A DNA stretch of 54,064 nucleotides from contig CAIUDH010000054.1 in NCBI GenBank assembly GCA_903897855.1, forward strand, positions 1 to 54,064, given 5' to 3'. Shown one piece after another: positions 43,471 to 51,145 of this stretch; the first letter of the stretch is position 1; every line of letters begins with the position of its first letter. The notes beneath the pieces were generated by a model. It saw only the letters and a program-made list of their open reading frames with translations, was not told the DNA's origin and made no database searches. The translations under genes were made by a program, and so were the position numbers. This DNA is from an uncultured Bacteroidota bacterium (GTDB lineage Bacteria; Bacteroidota; Bacteroidia; UKL13-3).

Positions 43471-44657
43471 TGCGAGAACTCGTACAACTAGGATATATTA
43501 AACAAATTCTTACGGAGTATAATAATGATATTCCGCTTCATTTTCATCTTAAAGAGTTCTATAAAAAACATCGACAGTTTGGGGCCCGCGACCGACGATT
43601 TTATAGTGAGGTCGTGTATAAATATTTTCGATGTAAGACCCTGTTTGTAAAGTTGCCTTTCGAAACAAAATTATGTTATAGTGGTTTCTTAACCTGTCCG
43701 AAACCAACCCCGTTTTATAATTACCTGCTCAGCATTCAGAATATGGATACTGCGCTGCTTTCTACCTGGGACGCTCCCCTAGAAGAGAAATTCGAAATCC
43801 TACGCTCCACGAATATGATTACGATGGCAAATGCGTTCCCTTCCATCTCATCGCTGGAGGAAGGTATCGATAAAGAACAGTTTGTGAAATCGCATTTAGT
43901 GCAACCCAATTTCTTTATCAGAGTGCCTAAAAACAAGGTAAATCTGGTGTTGAATATTTTGCAGGAACGAAAGGTGGAATTTGTAAATAACGGGGAGTGC
44001 TTCACTTTTGCCGCCCCAATCGATATTTCTAAATTGCTACCTGAGAACAGTTATGAGGTGCAGGACTACTCCTCTCAGCAAACCATCGATTTGTTTCAGT
44101 TGGAAGGCCAAGAGAAATTATGGGATTGCTGCTCTGGTGCTGGAGGGAAGAGCTTAATGCTTATGGATCGTTTTACGGGCGTACATCTCTTTTGTAGTGA
44201 TAAACGATCCAATATTTTGAACAATTTGAAAGATCGGTTTAGCAATAAGCAGCTTTCTGTGAGTGGTGTTAATGTATATGATGCCGTGAAGAAAAACGAA
44301 GCACTTATCTTCGATAATACCGTTATTCCTGACTCGTTTTTTGATGTTATCCTTGCTGATGTTCCTTGCTCGGGAAGTGGCACTTGGGGACGCACCCCAG
44401 AGCGATTAAGCCAGTTTAAAGAGGAAGAAATTGGGGTGTATGGTAACTTGCAAACAAGTATCGTAAAGAACGCAGTAAAGTTTTTAAAGACCGGCGGCAA
44501 ACTAGTTTATATCACGTGCTCGGTATATGCGGCTGAGAATACCGAAAAAGTAAAATCATTTGAGCCTTTAGGACTAAAAATAATGAAACAAAATTATTTT
44601 ATGGGTTACGATAAAAATGCAGACACTCTTTTCGGCGCGGTATTGGTAAAACAATAG
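43470..44657 (+). CDS. RsmB/NOP-family RNA (cytosine-5) methyltransferase
   Basis: A 395-residue SAM-dependent m5C RNA methyltransferase. A SAM-binding motif is LWDCCSGAGGKSLMLMDRF at 217-235. The acidic strand (FCSDKRSNIL) and motif IV ADVPCSGSGTWGRTPE (296-311) follow. The two cysteines characteristic of the family are C300 and C350 (YITCSVYAAENTE). The N-terminal 200 residues form the usual helical and ferredoxin-like RNA-binding part. The RNA substrate (16S, 23S or tRNA) cannot be told from sequence. It is translationally coupled to the preceding gene by TAATG. Confidence 0.9.
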   Translation: MRELVQLGYIKQILTEYNNDIPLHFHLKEFYKKHRQFGARDRRFYSEVVYKYFRCKTLFVKLPFETKLCYSGFLTCPKPTPFYNYLLSIQNMDTALLSTWDAPLEEKFEILRSTNMITMANAFPSISSLEEGIDKEQFVKSHLVQPNFFIRVPKNKVNLVLNILQERKVEFVNNGECFTFAAPIDISKLLPENSYEVQDYSSQQTIDLFQLEGQEKLWDCCSGAGGKSLMLMDRFTGVHLFCSDKRSNILNNLKDRFSNKQLSVSGVNVYDAVKKNEALIFDNTVIPDSFFDVILADVPCSGSGTWGRTPERLSQFKEEEIGVYGNLQTSIVKNAVKFLKTGGKLVYITCSVYAAENTEKVKSFEPLGLKIMKQNYFMGYDKNADTLFGAVLVKQ

Positions 44658-44723
44658 AAGCGTGTCGATAAAGGCGCGTCACCTTGCGGCAGGGAAGGTT
44701 TTGATGCCTGTTTCGCCTTTCTC

Positions 44724-45707
44724 TTAAAAGGCCGGTAGCACTGGCTTATTCTGTAATATGTTTTCAATTTGCATCACTACCTCGGAGGTGAGTAGCTTGT
44801 ATTTTCCTATAGAAGTTAAATTCTCTTCCAGTTGTGATGTTTTTGTAGCACCTAAAATAACACTACTTACATGGGGGTTATTTAAACACCACGACAAGGC
44901 CAAGGCAGGCAAACTCAAATTGAGCTCTTGGGCTAAATTTTGCAATAGTGTTACTTTTTGCAAACGCTCTTCACTCAGGGTACTGTCTTTTAGCCAAGCT
45001 AAATTTTCATCGCCCAAGCGGGTATCGGAAGGCACGCCATGACTATATTTCCCACTCAAGAGGCCTGATGCCAACGGGCTCCATATGGTGGTGCCAAGAC
45101 CTTTATGTTTAAACAAATGAAGGTATTCGTTTTCCATTTTTTGCCGAACAAACATATTATAATGAGGTTGCTCTACAATAGGGCCAATTAAATGGTGTTT
45201 TTCACTGATGAGATGCGCTTCCATAATTTCACTGGCACTCCACTCACAGGTACCCCAATAGAGTATTTTGCCCTGAACAATAAGGTTATGCATGGCCCAT
45301 ACCGTTTCTTCAATGGGTACATTTTTATCAGGCCGGTGGCAGTACATAATATCGATGTAATCTAATTGCAAACTTCGTAGCGATTTTTGAGTGGCTTCGA
45401 AAATATGCTTACGGCTTAACCCTTTTTGATTCGGGCTGCCGTCTTCATTGCCCCAAAAAATTTTACTCGACACCATATAGCTACTGCGGTTCCAAGTTTT
45501 CTGTTTTAAAATGGCGCCCATCACAATTTCACTTTTTCCGCCTTGGTAACTCTCGGCATTATCAAAAAAATTAACTCCTGCGTCATAACTAATCGACATG
45601 AGTTTGTCGGCTGTAATATCATCGACATGCCCTCCAAAGGTGAGCCAAGTGCCTAAAGAGAGGGCTGAAATTTGCAGCCCTGAGTTTCCTAATCTTCTAT
45701 ATTCCAT
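44724..45707 (-). CDS. Aldo/keto reductase, Kv-beta/YghZ-like
   Basis: A 327-residue NADPH-dependent oxidoreductase with a TIM barrel. The catalytic tetrad is D49 and Y54 (FFDNAESYQGG), K82 (VSSKIFWG) and H124 (YCHRPDKN). Sequence and length place it with Kv-channel beta subunits and YghZ. The start is the ATG at 45707. The frame stays open to 45809, but the extension runs through a perfect promoter (45713-45742) whose -7 box ends 5 nt before this ATG. The mRNA is thus probably leaderless. The substrate is unknown. Confidence 0.93.
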   Translation of the reverse strand: MEYRRLGNSGLQISALSLGTWLTFGGHVDDITADKLMSISYDAGVNFFDNAESYQGGKSEIVMGAILKQKTWNRSSYMVSSKIFWGNEDGSPNQKGLSRKHIFEATQKSLRSLQLDYIDIMYCHRPDKNVPIEETVWAMHNLIVQGKILYWGTCEWSASEIMEAHLISEKHHLIGPIVEQPHYNMFVRQKMENEYLHLFKHKGLGTTIWSPLASGLLSGKYSHGVPSDTRLGDENLAWLKDSTLSEERLQKVTLLQNLAQELNLSLPALALSWCLNNPHVSSVILGATKTSQLEENLTSIGKYKLLTSEVVMQIENILQNKPVLPAF

Positions 45708-45712
45708 AGAGT

Positions 45713-45742
45713 GCAAAGTTACCGTATTTTTTTGCTCTTCAA
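45713..45742 (-). promoter_or_regulatory. Promoter of the aldo/keto reductase gene
   Basis: Minus strand TTG (45740-45742), exactly 18 nt, TAACTTTGC (45713-45721). Only 5 nt separate the box from the ATG at 45707. Confidence 0.75.
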
Positions 45743-45848
45743 TGAAGGCCATAGCAAGCGGTTCGTTTTTTATGTCATTAAATATTAAACCATTCCCTTC
45801 CTTGCCCATCTCAAAGACTCTATTTATAATCCTTTAATCTATCGTAAT

Positions 45849-46298
45849 ATGAAAATTTTCAAATCATTTCTGGTGCTAGCGCTCCTCACGCTCGCCCTTG
45901 CTACGCAAGCCCACATGCAACAACTCTCGGCCGAAGAGCGAGCCTTAGTATTGACATTTAGAATGAGCCAATATCTGCAACTCAATGAATCGCAAAAATC
46001 AGAAATTATGAAGGCACATCAGCAGTTTTTTGAGCAGATGGAGGTTGCAAAACAGCAATTTGGCGACCAGCGGGAGATGCTTAAAAAACGACGTAGGGAA
46101 TTGTTTATAGCGCGTAATACTGAATTCCAAAAAGTATTGAGTAAAGAACAATTCGAACGCTATACACTAAAACAAAAAGAAGAACATCAGCGTATGGAAA
46201 TGAAACGTGAAGAACGCAAAGCAGCCTATGAAAAAAGGAAAGCAAGTTTGCCAGTGGCCAGTCCGAAAGAGAATCTTCCGACCACGCCTAAAAAGTAA
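45849..46298 (+). CDS. Spy/CpxP-like periplasmic helical protein
   Basis: A 149-residue exported protein. After the signal peptide SFLVLALLTLALATQA it is wholly helical and highly charged, rich in Lys, Glu, Gln and Arg. The LSAEERALVLTFRMSQYLQLNESQ segment and a later KVLSKEQFERYTLKQ resemble the LTxxQ repeats of Spy/CpxP-type proteins. The tail is proline-containing. A chaperone-like role in the periplasm is suggested by family resemblance only. It is followed by frr 68 nt later, which has its own promoter. Confidence 0.7.
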   Translation: MKIFKSFLVLALLTLALATQAHMQQLSAEERALVLTFRMSQYLQLNESQKSEIMKAHQQFFEQMEVAKQQFGDQREMLKKRRRELFIARNTEFQKVLSKEQFERYTLKQKEEHQRMEMKREERKAAYEKRKASLPVASPKENLPTTPKK

Positions 46299-46332
46299 TC
46301 AGGTTCATCTTCATTTTGGATAGTGTATTTAG

Positions 46333-46341
46333 TATATTTGC
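46333..46341 (+). promoter_or_regulatory. -7 promoter element of frr
   Basis: TATATTTGC matches TAnnTTTGC and lies 25 nt before the frr ATG. A TTTG is 14 nt upstream, closer than the usual spacing. Confidence 0.5.
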
Positions 46342-46366
46342 AACTTAATCTTAACAAATTAGCATT

Positions 46367-46930
46367 ATGCAAGAACAAGCCAAAGCCCTGCACGACGATA
46401 CCAAAATCAAAATGGATAACGCCTACAATCATGCCACCGATTTAATTGCGAAAGTTCGCGCTGGCAAAGCCACTCCAGGCATGCTCGATGTAGTCATGGT
46501 TGATTATTACGGAAGTCTTACCCCGTTAAGTCAGGTAGCCAATGTTACGACTCCCGATGCACGTACCCTTCAAATACAACCGTGGGAAGCCAGTTTAATC
46601 GCTGAAATTGAGAAAGGTATCAGCAAAGCCAATTTGGGTTTGAACCCTCAAAATGATGGCAAACTAGTGCGAATTACGGTTCCACCATTAACAGAAGAGC
46701 GTAGAAAAGATTTGGTGAAACAGGCGAAGTCGGAAGCCGAAAATGGTAAAATTGCCATTCGTAATATACGTAAAGAATCCATGGAGCGCTCGAAAGGCCT
46801 GGTAAAGGCTGGATTACCTCAGGATGATGGTAAAAAGCTCGACGAGCAAATTCAAAAACTTACCGATGCCGGTATTGTGCAACTTGATAAAACGCTTGAA
46901 CTTAAAGAGAAAGAAATTTTAACGGTATAA
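46367..46930 (+). CDS. frr: Ribosome recycling factor
   Basis: RRF splits the post-termination ribosome together with EF-G. The 187-residue protein has the N-terminal helix with IAKVRAGKATPGMLD near 27-41, and the motif YYGSLTPLSQVANVTTPDAR follows. A helical C-terminus has LTEERRKDLVKQAKSEAENG and IRNIRKES. Length matches the family (185). No tsf or pyrH is next to it. A strong terminator lies 61 nt after the stop. Confidence 0.97.
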   Translation: MQEQAKALHDDTKIKMDNAYNHATDLIAKVRAGKATPGMLDVVMVDYYGSLTPLSQVANVTTPDARTLQIQPWEASLIAEIEKGISKANLGLNPQNDGKLVRITVPPLTEERRKDLVKQAKSEAENGKIAIRNIRKESMERSKGLVKAGLPQDDGKKLDEQIQKLTDAGIVQLDKTLELKEKEILTV

Positions 46931-46991
46931 AATCATTTAACGTGCCTCCACATTAAGCTATGACTAGGTCCTAGCAAATTTATGAGGCAAT

Positions 46992-47026
46992 AAAAAACCT
47001 CATCGCTGTAAACGATGAGGTTTTTT
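46992..47026. terminator. Bidirectional terminator between frr and DUF5606
   Basis: A perfect 14-bp stem AAAAAACCTCATCG (46992-47005) / CGATGAGGTTTTTT (47013-47026) with a 7-nt loop. Both strands end in T-runs, so it serves frr and the convergent DUF5606 gene. Confidence 0.85.
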
Positions 47027-47042
47027 ATTGAGAAATCTTTAC

Positions 47043-47585
47043 TTAAACGGTCTTCCGGTTGATAGCGGTTTTGCTTGCGCTACTCTTACCTTTGGTATCC
47101 ACTTTTACTCTAGGTTGACTTTTAATGACGGCGCTTTTTGTTTCCTGATGTTCGATTTTTGTTTCGTCGGTGTCTTCGTCATCTTTGGCTTTACGCATGG
47201 CTTCAAAATCCAAATCATCAACAAGTAAACTGTACCATTGTACCAGTCGTTTGATGTCGGAAGTATGCACCCGTTCTTTATCATAATTCGTTAAAACCAA
47301 TTCGAAAAACTTTTTCAAATCATCTTCTGAGCTTTTGGGCGAAGGAGGCGTAACACCCCCTACCACTGTGTCGTTAAGCTTCACCAACACCTCACGTAAT
47401 TTAATGTCTTCATCAGTGGTAAACATTGAAATATCGTCGAGCACGGAGAAGCGCTGTGATACAGAAACGGAGGTACGTGTTTTGGAAGCATCAAGGCTCT
47501 CTACCACTAAATTTGCTTTACCGTGAGCTACAATCTTGTACAACCCTGGTTTTCCTGAAATGTGAACTATATCTTTTAACTCCAT
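47043..47585 (-). CDS. DUF5606 domain protein
   Basis: A 180-residue protein of the Bacteroidota family DUF5606. The N-terminal domain reads LKDIVHISGKPGLYKIVAHG, then VVESLDASKTRTSVSVSQ. The middle has EDDLKKFFELVLTNYD, RVHTSDIKRLVQWYSLL and a hinge. The C-terminal 50 residues are a charged, Lys/Thr-rich low-complexity tail. Family function is unknown; the tail suggests nucleic-acid or membrane contacts but that is inference. The gene is convergent with frr, separated by the shared terminator, and divergent from the RmlD-like gene. Confidence 0.85.
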   Translation of the reverse strand: MELKDIVHISGKPGLYKIVAHGKANLVVESLDASKTRTSVSVSQRFSVLDDISMFTTDEDIKLREVLVKLNDTVVGGVTPPSPKSSEDDLKKFFELVLTNYDKERVHTSDIKRLVQWYSLLVDDLDFEAMRKAKDDEDTDETKIEHQETKSAVIKSQPRVKVDTKGKSSASKTAINRKTV

Positions 47586-47608
47586 AATTATATTGATTAT
47601 TTAAGAGT

Positions 47609-47617
47609 GCAAAAATA
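47609..47617 (-). promoter_or_regulatory. -7 promoter element of the DUF5606 gene
   Basis: Minus-strand TATTTTTGC lies 23 nt before the ATG at 47585. No TTG is found exactly 18 nt upstream. Confidence 0.45.
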
Positions 47618-47735
47618 GATAAAACTTAACAAAATAAAGGCACTAGAATATGCACAAAGGCGTTTTTAACTGAATTTTACAAAGCATAGGGCCGAGAAGC
47701 AATTTTGAAAATGTGTTCAATTGTTTTATTACTCT

Positions 47736-47744
47736 TAACTTTGC
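47736..47744 (+). promoter_or_regulatory. -7 promoter element of the RmlD-like gene
   Basis: TAACTTTGC, identical to the box of the aldo/keto reductase, ends 5 nt before the GTG at 47750. A clear -33 TTG is lacking. Confidence 0.55.
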
Positions 47745-47749
47745 ACTTC

Positions 47750-48664
47750 GTGAAGAAAAAAATCTTAATTACCGGAAGTAATGGTTTGCTTGGACAAAAG
47801 CTCTTGGAGCAATTAGCCTCCCATGCACAATTCGATCTTATTGCAACGGCTCAAGGCATGAATCGTTCGAAGCTTAAAGAAGGGTATATTTTCGAGGTGC
47901 TCGACATTGCCAATGCGAAGCAGGTACAGGAGGTGGTTTCAAAACACCAGCCGCACTACATTATCAATACGGCTGCCATGACCAATGTCGATGCTTGCGA
48001 ATATGAAAAGGAATTATGTTTAATAGCCAATGTCAACGCTGTCAAATTTTTAGTTGATGCGGCCAATATCGTAGGGGCTCATTTTATTCATTTGAGCACT
48101 GATTTCGTTTTTGATGGAGTAGGAAAGGGAATGTACGATGAAGAGGCTACTCCCAATCCTGTGAGCTTCTATGCCGATAGTAAGTTAATGGGAGAACAGG
48201 TAGTACAAACATTCGCGAAGAAATGGTCGATTGCCCGTACCATCATTGTTTATGGTGTGGTATCCGATATGAGCCGAAGTAATGTTATTTTATGGGTGAA
48301 AAAAAACCTAGAAGAAGGAAAGCAGATTAATGTTGTTGATGATCAGTTCAGAACGCCCACGCTGGCCGACGATTTAGCTCGTGGCTGTATTCTTATAGCA
48401 GAAAAAGAGGCGCAAGGCATTTTTAATATTTCAGGGAAAGACTTTATGAATATTTATGAGCTGGCACTAAAGGTGGCTGCTTTTTGGAATCTCAATGCTA
48501 ATTTAGTCAGTGCTTCGAAGAGTGAAACTTTAAACCAGCCCGCTAAACGCCCACCTGTAACGGGTTTGGATATTTCTAAAGCACAAAAAATATTAGGTTA
48601 TGCGCCACATAGCTTTGAAGAAGGATTGCAAGAAGTAGAAAGGCAGTTGAAAAGATTTTCTTGA
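47750..48664 (+). CDS. RmlD-type NAD-dependent epimerase/reductase
   Basis: A 304-residue short-chain dehydrogenase similar to dTDP-4-dehydrorhamnose reductase. Rossmann motif TGSNGLLG (G9, G12, G15), STDFVFDG at 116-123 and YADSK with Y141 and K145 are all present. The start is GTG at 47750. An ATG-begun frame reaches back to 47705, but its first 15 residues run through the -7 promoter box, and their hydrophobic look is a coincidence of sequence. No other rml gene is nearby, so rhamnose as product is only a guess; other nucleotide-sugar reductions are possible. Confidence 0.88.
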   Translation: MKKKILITGSNGLLGQKLLEQLASHAQFDLIATAQGMNRSKLKEGYIFEVLDIANAKQVQEVVSKHQPHYIINTAAMTNVDACEYEKELCLIANVNAVKFLVDAANIVGAHFIHLSTDFVFDGVGKGMYDEEATPNPVSFYADSKLMGEQVVQTFAKKWSIARTIIVYGVVSDMSRSNVILWVKKNLEEGKQINVVDDQFRTPTLADDLARGCILIAEKEAQGIFNISGKDFMNIYELALKVAAFWNLNANLVSASKSETLNQPAKRPPVTGLDISKAQKILGYAPHSFEEGLQEVERQLKRFS

Positions 48665-48721
48665 GGTAGTCATGCCATTTCTCATGCTCCACATCACAAA
48701 TCAGTGGAGTGGCACGCTAAA

Positions 48722-49744
48722 TTATTCCGAATCCAATGCTCTTCCTACAACGTGAGCGATGGGTTTTAATTTCTCCAGCATCGTCTCAAATTGATCCGGG
48801 AATAACGACTGCGGTCCGTCGCTTAAGGCAAGTTCGGGATTATGATGCACTTCAATCATTAACCCGTCGGCACCAGCAGCGATAGAGGCCAGTGCCATTG
48901 GTGTAACCCGATGACGTAATCCGGTGCCATGACTTGGGTCGCTAAAAACAGGCAAATGACTCAGCTCCTTAATGATAGGGAAAGCAGCCACATCGAGGGT
49001 GTTACGCACGCTATTGTCGAAGGTGCGAATACCACGTTCGCAGAGAATCACTCTTTCATTACCTCCGCTTAAAATATACTCAGCACTCATCAGCCATTCT
49101 GTAATCTTGCTGCTCATGCCTCGTTTTAGCATAATGGGTTTATCAATTTTTCCAAGCTCTGTGAGCATGAAAAAATTCATCATATTGCGTGTGCCCACTT
49201 GTAGGATATCTGCGTAGTCGCAAACTTCGTCTAAGACACTCAAATCAATGATTTCGGTGACCACCCGTAAGTTATATTTATCGGCAGCCTGGCGAAGTAA
49301 TTTCAATCCTTCAACGCCCATACCTTGAAATGCATATGGGGAGGTGCGTGGTTTATAGGCTCCTCCACGAATAAATTTCACTCCATTTTTATGAAGCACT
49401 TCGGCGATAGTAAAAATCTGTTCTTCACTCTCCACCGCACAAGGGCCTGCAATAATATTAATAAGATTACCGCCCACGGTGACTCCATTTACATCAAATG
49501 TGGTAGGGTCTTTTTTCCAGGTACGACTGGCCAATTTATAGGGTTCGTTTACCTCAAAAACCTCCTGCACCCCTTCCAGTAATTTAATTCGACGAATGTC
49601 AAAATCATGGGGGAACTCACTAATAGCAACAATATTTCTATCGTTTAGGGTAGCATTATGGATTTCTAAATTGAGATCAGAAAGTTGGCGAAGTACCTCA
49701 CCGACTTGTTTTTTAGAAAGCTTGGCTTTTAATACGACAATCAC
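48722..49744 (-). CDS. aroF: 3-deoxy-7-phosphoheptulonate synthase, type I-beta with N-terminal regulatory domain
   Basis: DAHP synthase starts the shikimate pathway from PEP and erythrose-4-phosphate. The 340-residue protein has an N-terminal ferredoxin-like regulatory domain (about 1-70), as in the Thermotoga enzyme. The TIM-barrel catalytic domain follows, with IAGPCAVESEEQ, GGAYKPRTSPYAFQG, LQVGTRNMMNFFML, LKRGM, CERGIRTFD and FSDPSHGTG. It starts with GTG at 49744, 6 nt after the DUF4270 stop. No chorismate mutase domain is fused. It is the last gene of the operon and convergent with the RmlD-like gene. Confidence 0.94.
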   Translation of the reverse strand: MIVVLKAKLSKKQVGEVLRQLSDLNLEIHNATLNDRNIVAISEFPHDFDIRRIKLLEGVQEVFEVNEPYKLASRTWKKDPTTFDVNGVTVGGNLINIIAGPCAVESEEQIFTIAEVLHKNGVKFIRGGAYKPRTSPYAFQGMGVEGLKLLRQAADKYNLRVVTEIIDLSVLDEVCDYADILQVGTRNMMNFFMLTELGKIDKPIMLKRGMSSKITEWLMSAEYILSGGNERVILCERGIRTFDNSVRNTLDVAAFPIIKELSHLPVFSDPSHGTGLRHRVTPMALASIAAGADGLMIEVHHNPELALSDGPQSLFPDQFETMLEKLKPIAHVVGRALDSE

Positions 49745-49750
49745 CTTTTC

Positions 49751-51145
49751 TTAATTTTGAATGGTATAATAAATTTCTAATTTAATTCCGCTGCCTTTGT
49801 GTGTATCCATGATCACGTGGCTGGCAGCAATTGGATTGTCGGTAGGGATAATCAAGTACAATCCTCTGTTCTTTTCTTTACTTCCAGTGGCTTTATAATC
49901 GTTCAGTAGCTCTTGCATGTGAAGTGTAAAATTAAAGCGATATTCACCGGTGGTCATATTATAACTCCCACCATAAAATGAATTTAAGGGGGTAGTTCCT
50001 GCGTAAAATATGTCTTTTATAAAATCATTTCTTCCGGTTACTGCATTGGGCTGTAAAAGGCGAAGGATGCTGGGGGCGTAAAAGTTGGTGCTAAGGGTGC
50101 TCGCATAAGGTTTTACAACCAGTTCTGCGCTGTTGATAGCAATGTTTTTGTGCTCTTTAACCAATTCATAGAGATAAGGAATCAGTATTTTCATTTTATA
50201 TTTCCCCATCGATTGTATGAAACAGGTATCCGCATTAAAACTGTTTCCAGGGTTGGCATAGGTTTGCGGAATAGAAAATGGCGGTGCCGAAGGAATAGAA
50301 TGACTGTAGGTGTTTAATCTTCTGGCCGAGCTGCTTACGTTAAAGGAAACCGATAGAGAGTCGTTGTAATAAACAACCAAGGCAGCTCCAGTATTCGCAT
50401 TCGACTTGGTTAATGGCTTTAAGTTTACGTAAACAAATCCTCCACTGCCCCCTAATACCCCTTCACTGGCGATGGTTAATCCTTTGAAATAAGTAAGAAA
50501 GTCGGCATTGGTTGAAAAGGCTGATGACGGAGCGTTAAACAATTTATTTTTAGCCCAGGTGTCGTCTAACTTAAATCGCAAACAAGGAGGGATTTTTTTC
50601 GAAGAGCTCCCCAGTACAATGGAAATACTGTCGGTCAGGTTTATTTTGCCATTGAAGGAACCTAGAGACAAAGCATCATATTTAATAAAACTGTTATTGT
50701 AGTAGCTTCTTGATGATTCTAACACCTCGCTCAGTTCGTGAATGCTGAAGCGTTGTGGAGAGGTGATATCTCCAAAGCTCCGGTTGCCTTCAGTATTGTC
50801 GTTGGCCAAAAACCCCACATATAATACCGCCGAATCAAACTTGGTAGCCCCTCCGAAAGAAAAGTTATCGCGTGGCAAAAAGTACTGTGCCGACACAGAG
50901 GCGTGGGTAAGGTTGAATACGCTATTATCGCTTGTTCCCAAAACATTATAGGACAGTTCAGAGGTGGCAATGGAATCCTCTAACACCGTCCGAGTAAGGA
51001 GCGTTAACGTATCGGTATATACAATATTACTATTACTTGCTTCAGGCACCAAGCCATTGCCCACATTGTCTTTGCGTTTGCATGAATTAAGGCATAACGA
51101 AACAAGCACCCAAAGCCCTAAAAGTCTCAATTTATTTTCCATCAA
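49751..51145 (-). CDS. DUF4270 family lipoprotein
   Basis: A 464-residue lipoprotein of a Bacteroidota-specific family. The N-terminal signal segment (LRLLGLWVLVSLCLNSC) has a lipobox cysteine. The mature part begins with KRKDNVGNGLVPEASN, contains VYTDTLTLLTRTVLEDSIATS, and is beta-rich throughout. The C-terminal part has NRGLYLIIPTDNPIAASHVIM. DUF4270 proteins have no established function but are typically encoded beside the GlgA-like gene, as here. Its start overlaps that gene by 14 nt. A second ATG one codon downstream would also serve. Confidence 0.85.
   Translation of the reverse strand: MMENKLRLLGLWVLVSLCLNSCKRKDNVGNGLVPEASNSNIVYTDTLTLLTRTVLEDSIATSELSYNVLGTSDNSVFNLTHASVSAQYFLPRDNFSFGGATKFDSAVLYVGFLANDNTEGNRSFGDITSPQRFSIHELSEVLESSRSYYNNSFIKYDALSLGSFNGKINLTDSISIVLGSSSKKIPPCLRFKLDDTWAKNKLFNAPSSAFSTNADFLTYFKGLTIASEGVLGGSGGFVYVNLKPLTKSNANTGAALVVYYNDSLSVSFNVSSSARRLNTYSHSIPSAPPFSIPQTYANPGNSFNADTCFIQSMGKYKMKILIPYLYELVKEHKNIAINSAELVVKPYASTLSTNFYAPSILRLLQPNAVTGRNDFIKDIFYAGTTPLNSFYGGSYNMTTGEYRFNFTLHMQELLNDYKATGSKEKNRGLYLIIPTDNPIAASHVIMDTHKGSGIKLEIYYTIQN

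Noticed and set aside
45708-45809. Longer N-terminus for the aldo/keto reductase
   Set aside because: The extra 34 codons span a perfect promoter, and the family normally begins at MEYRRLG.
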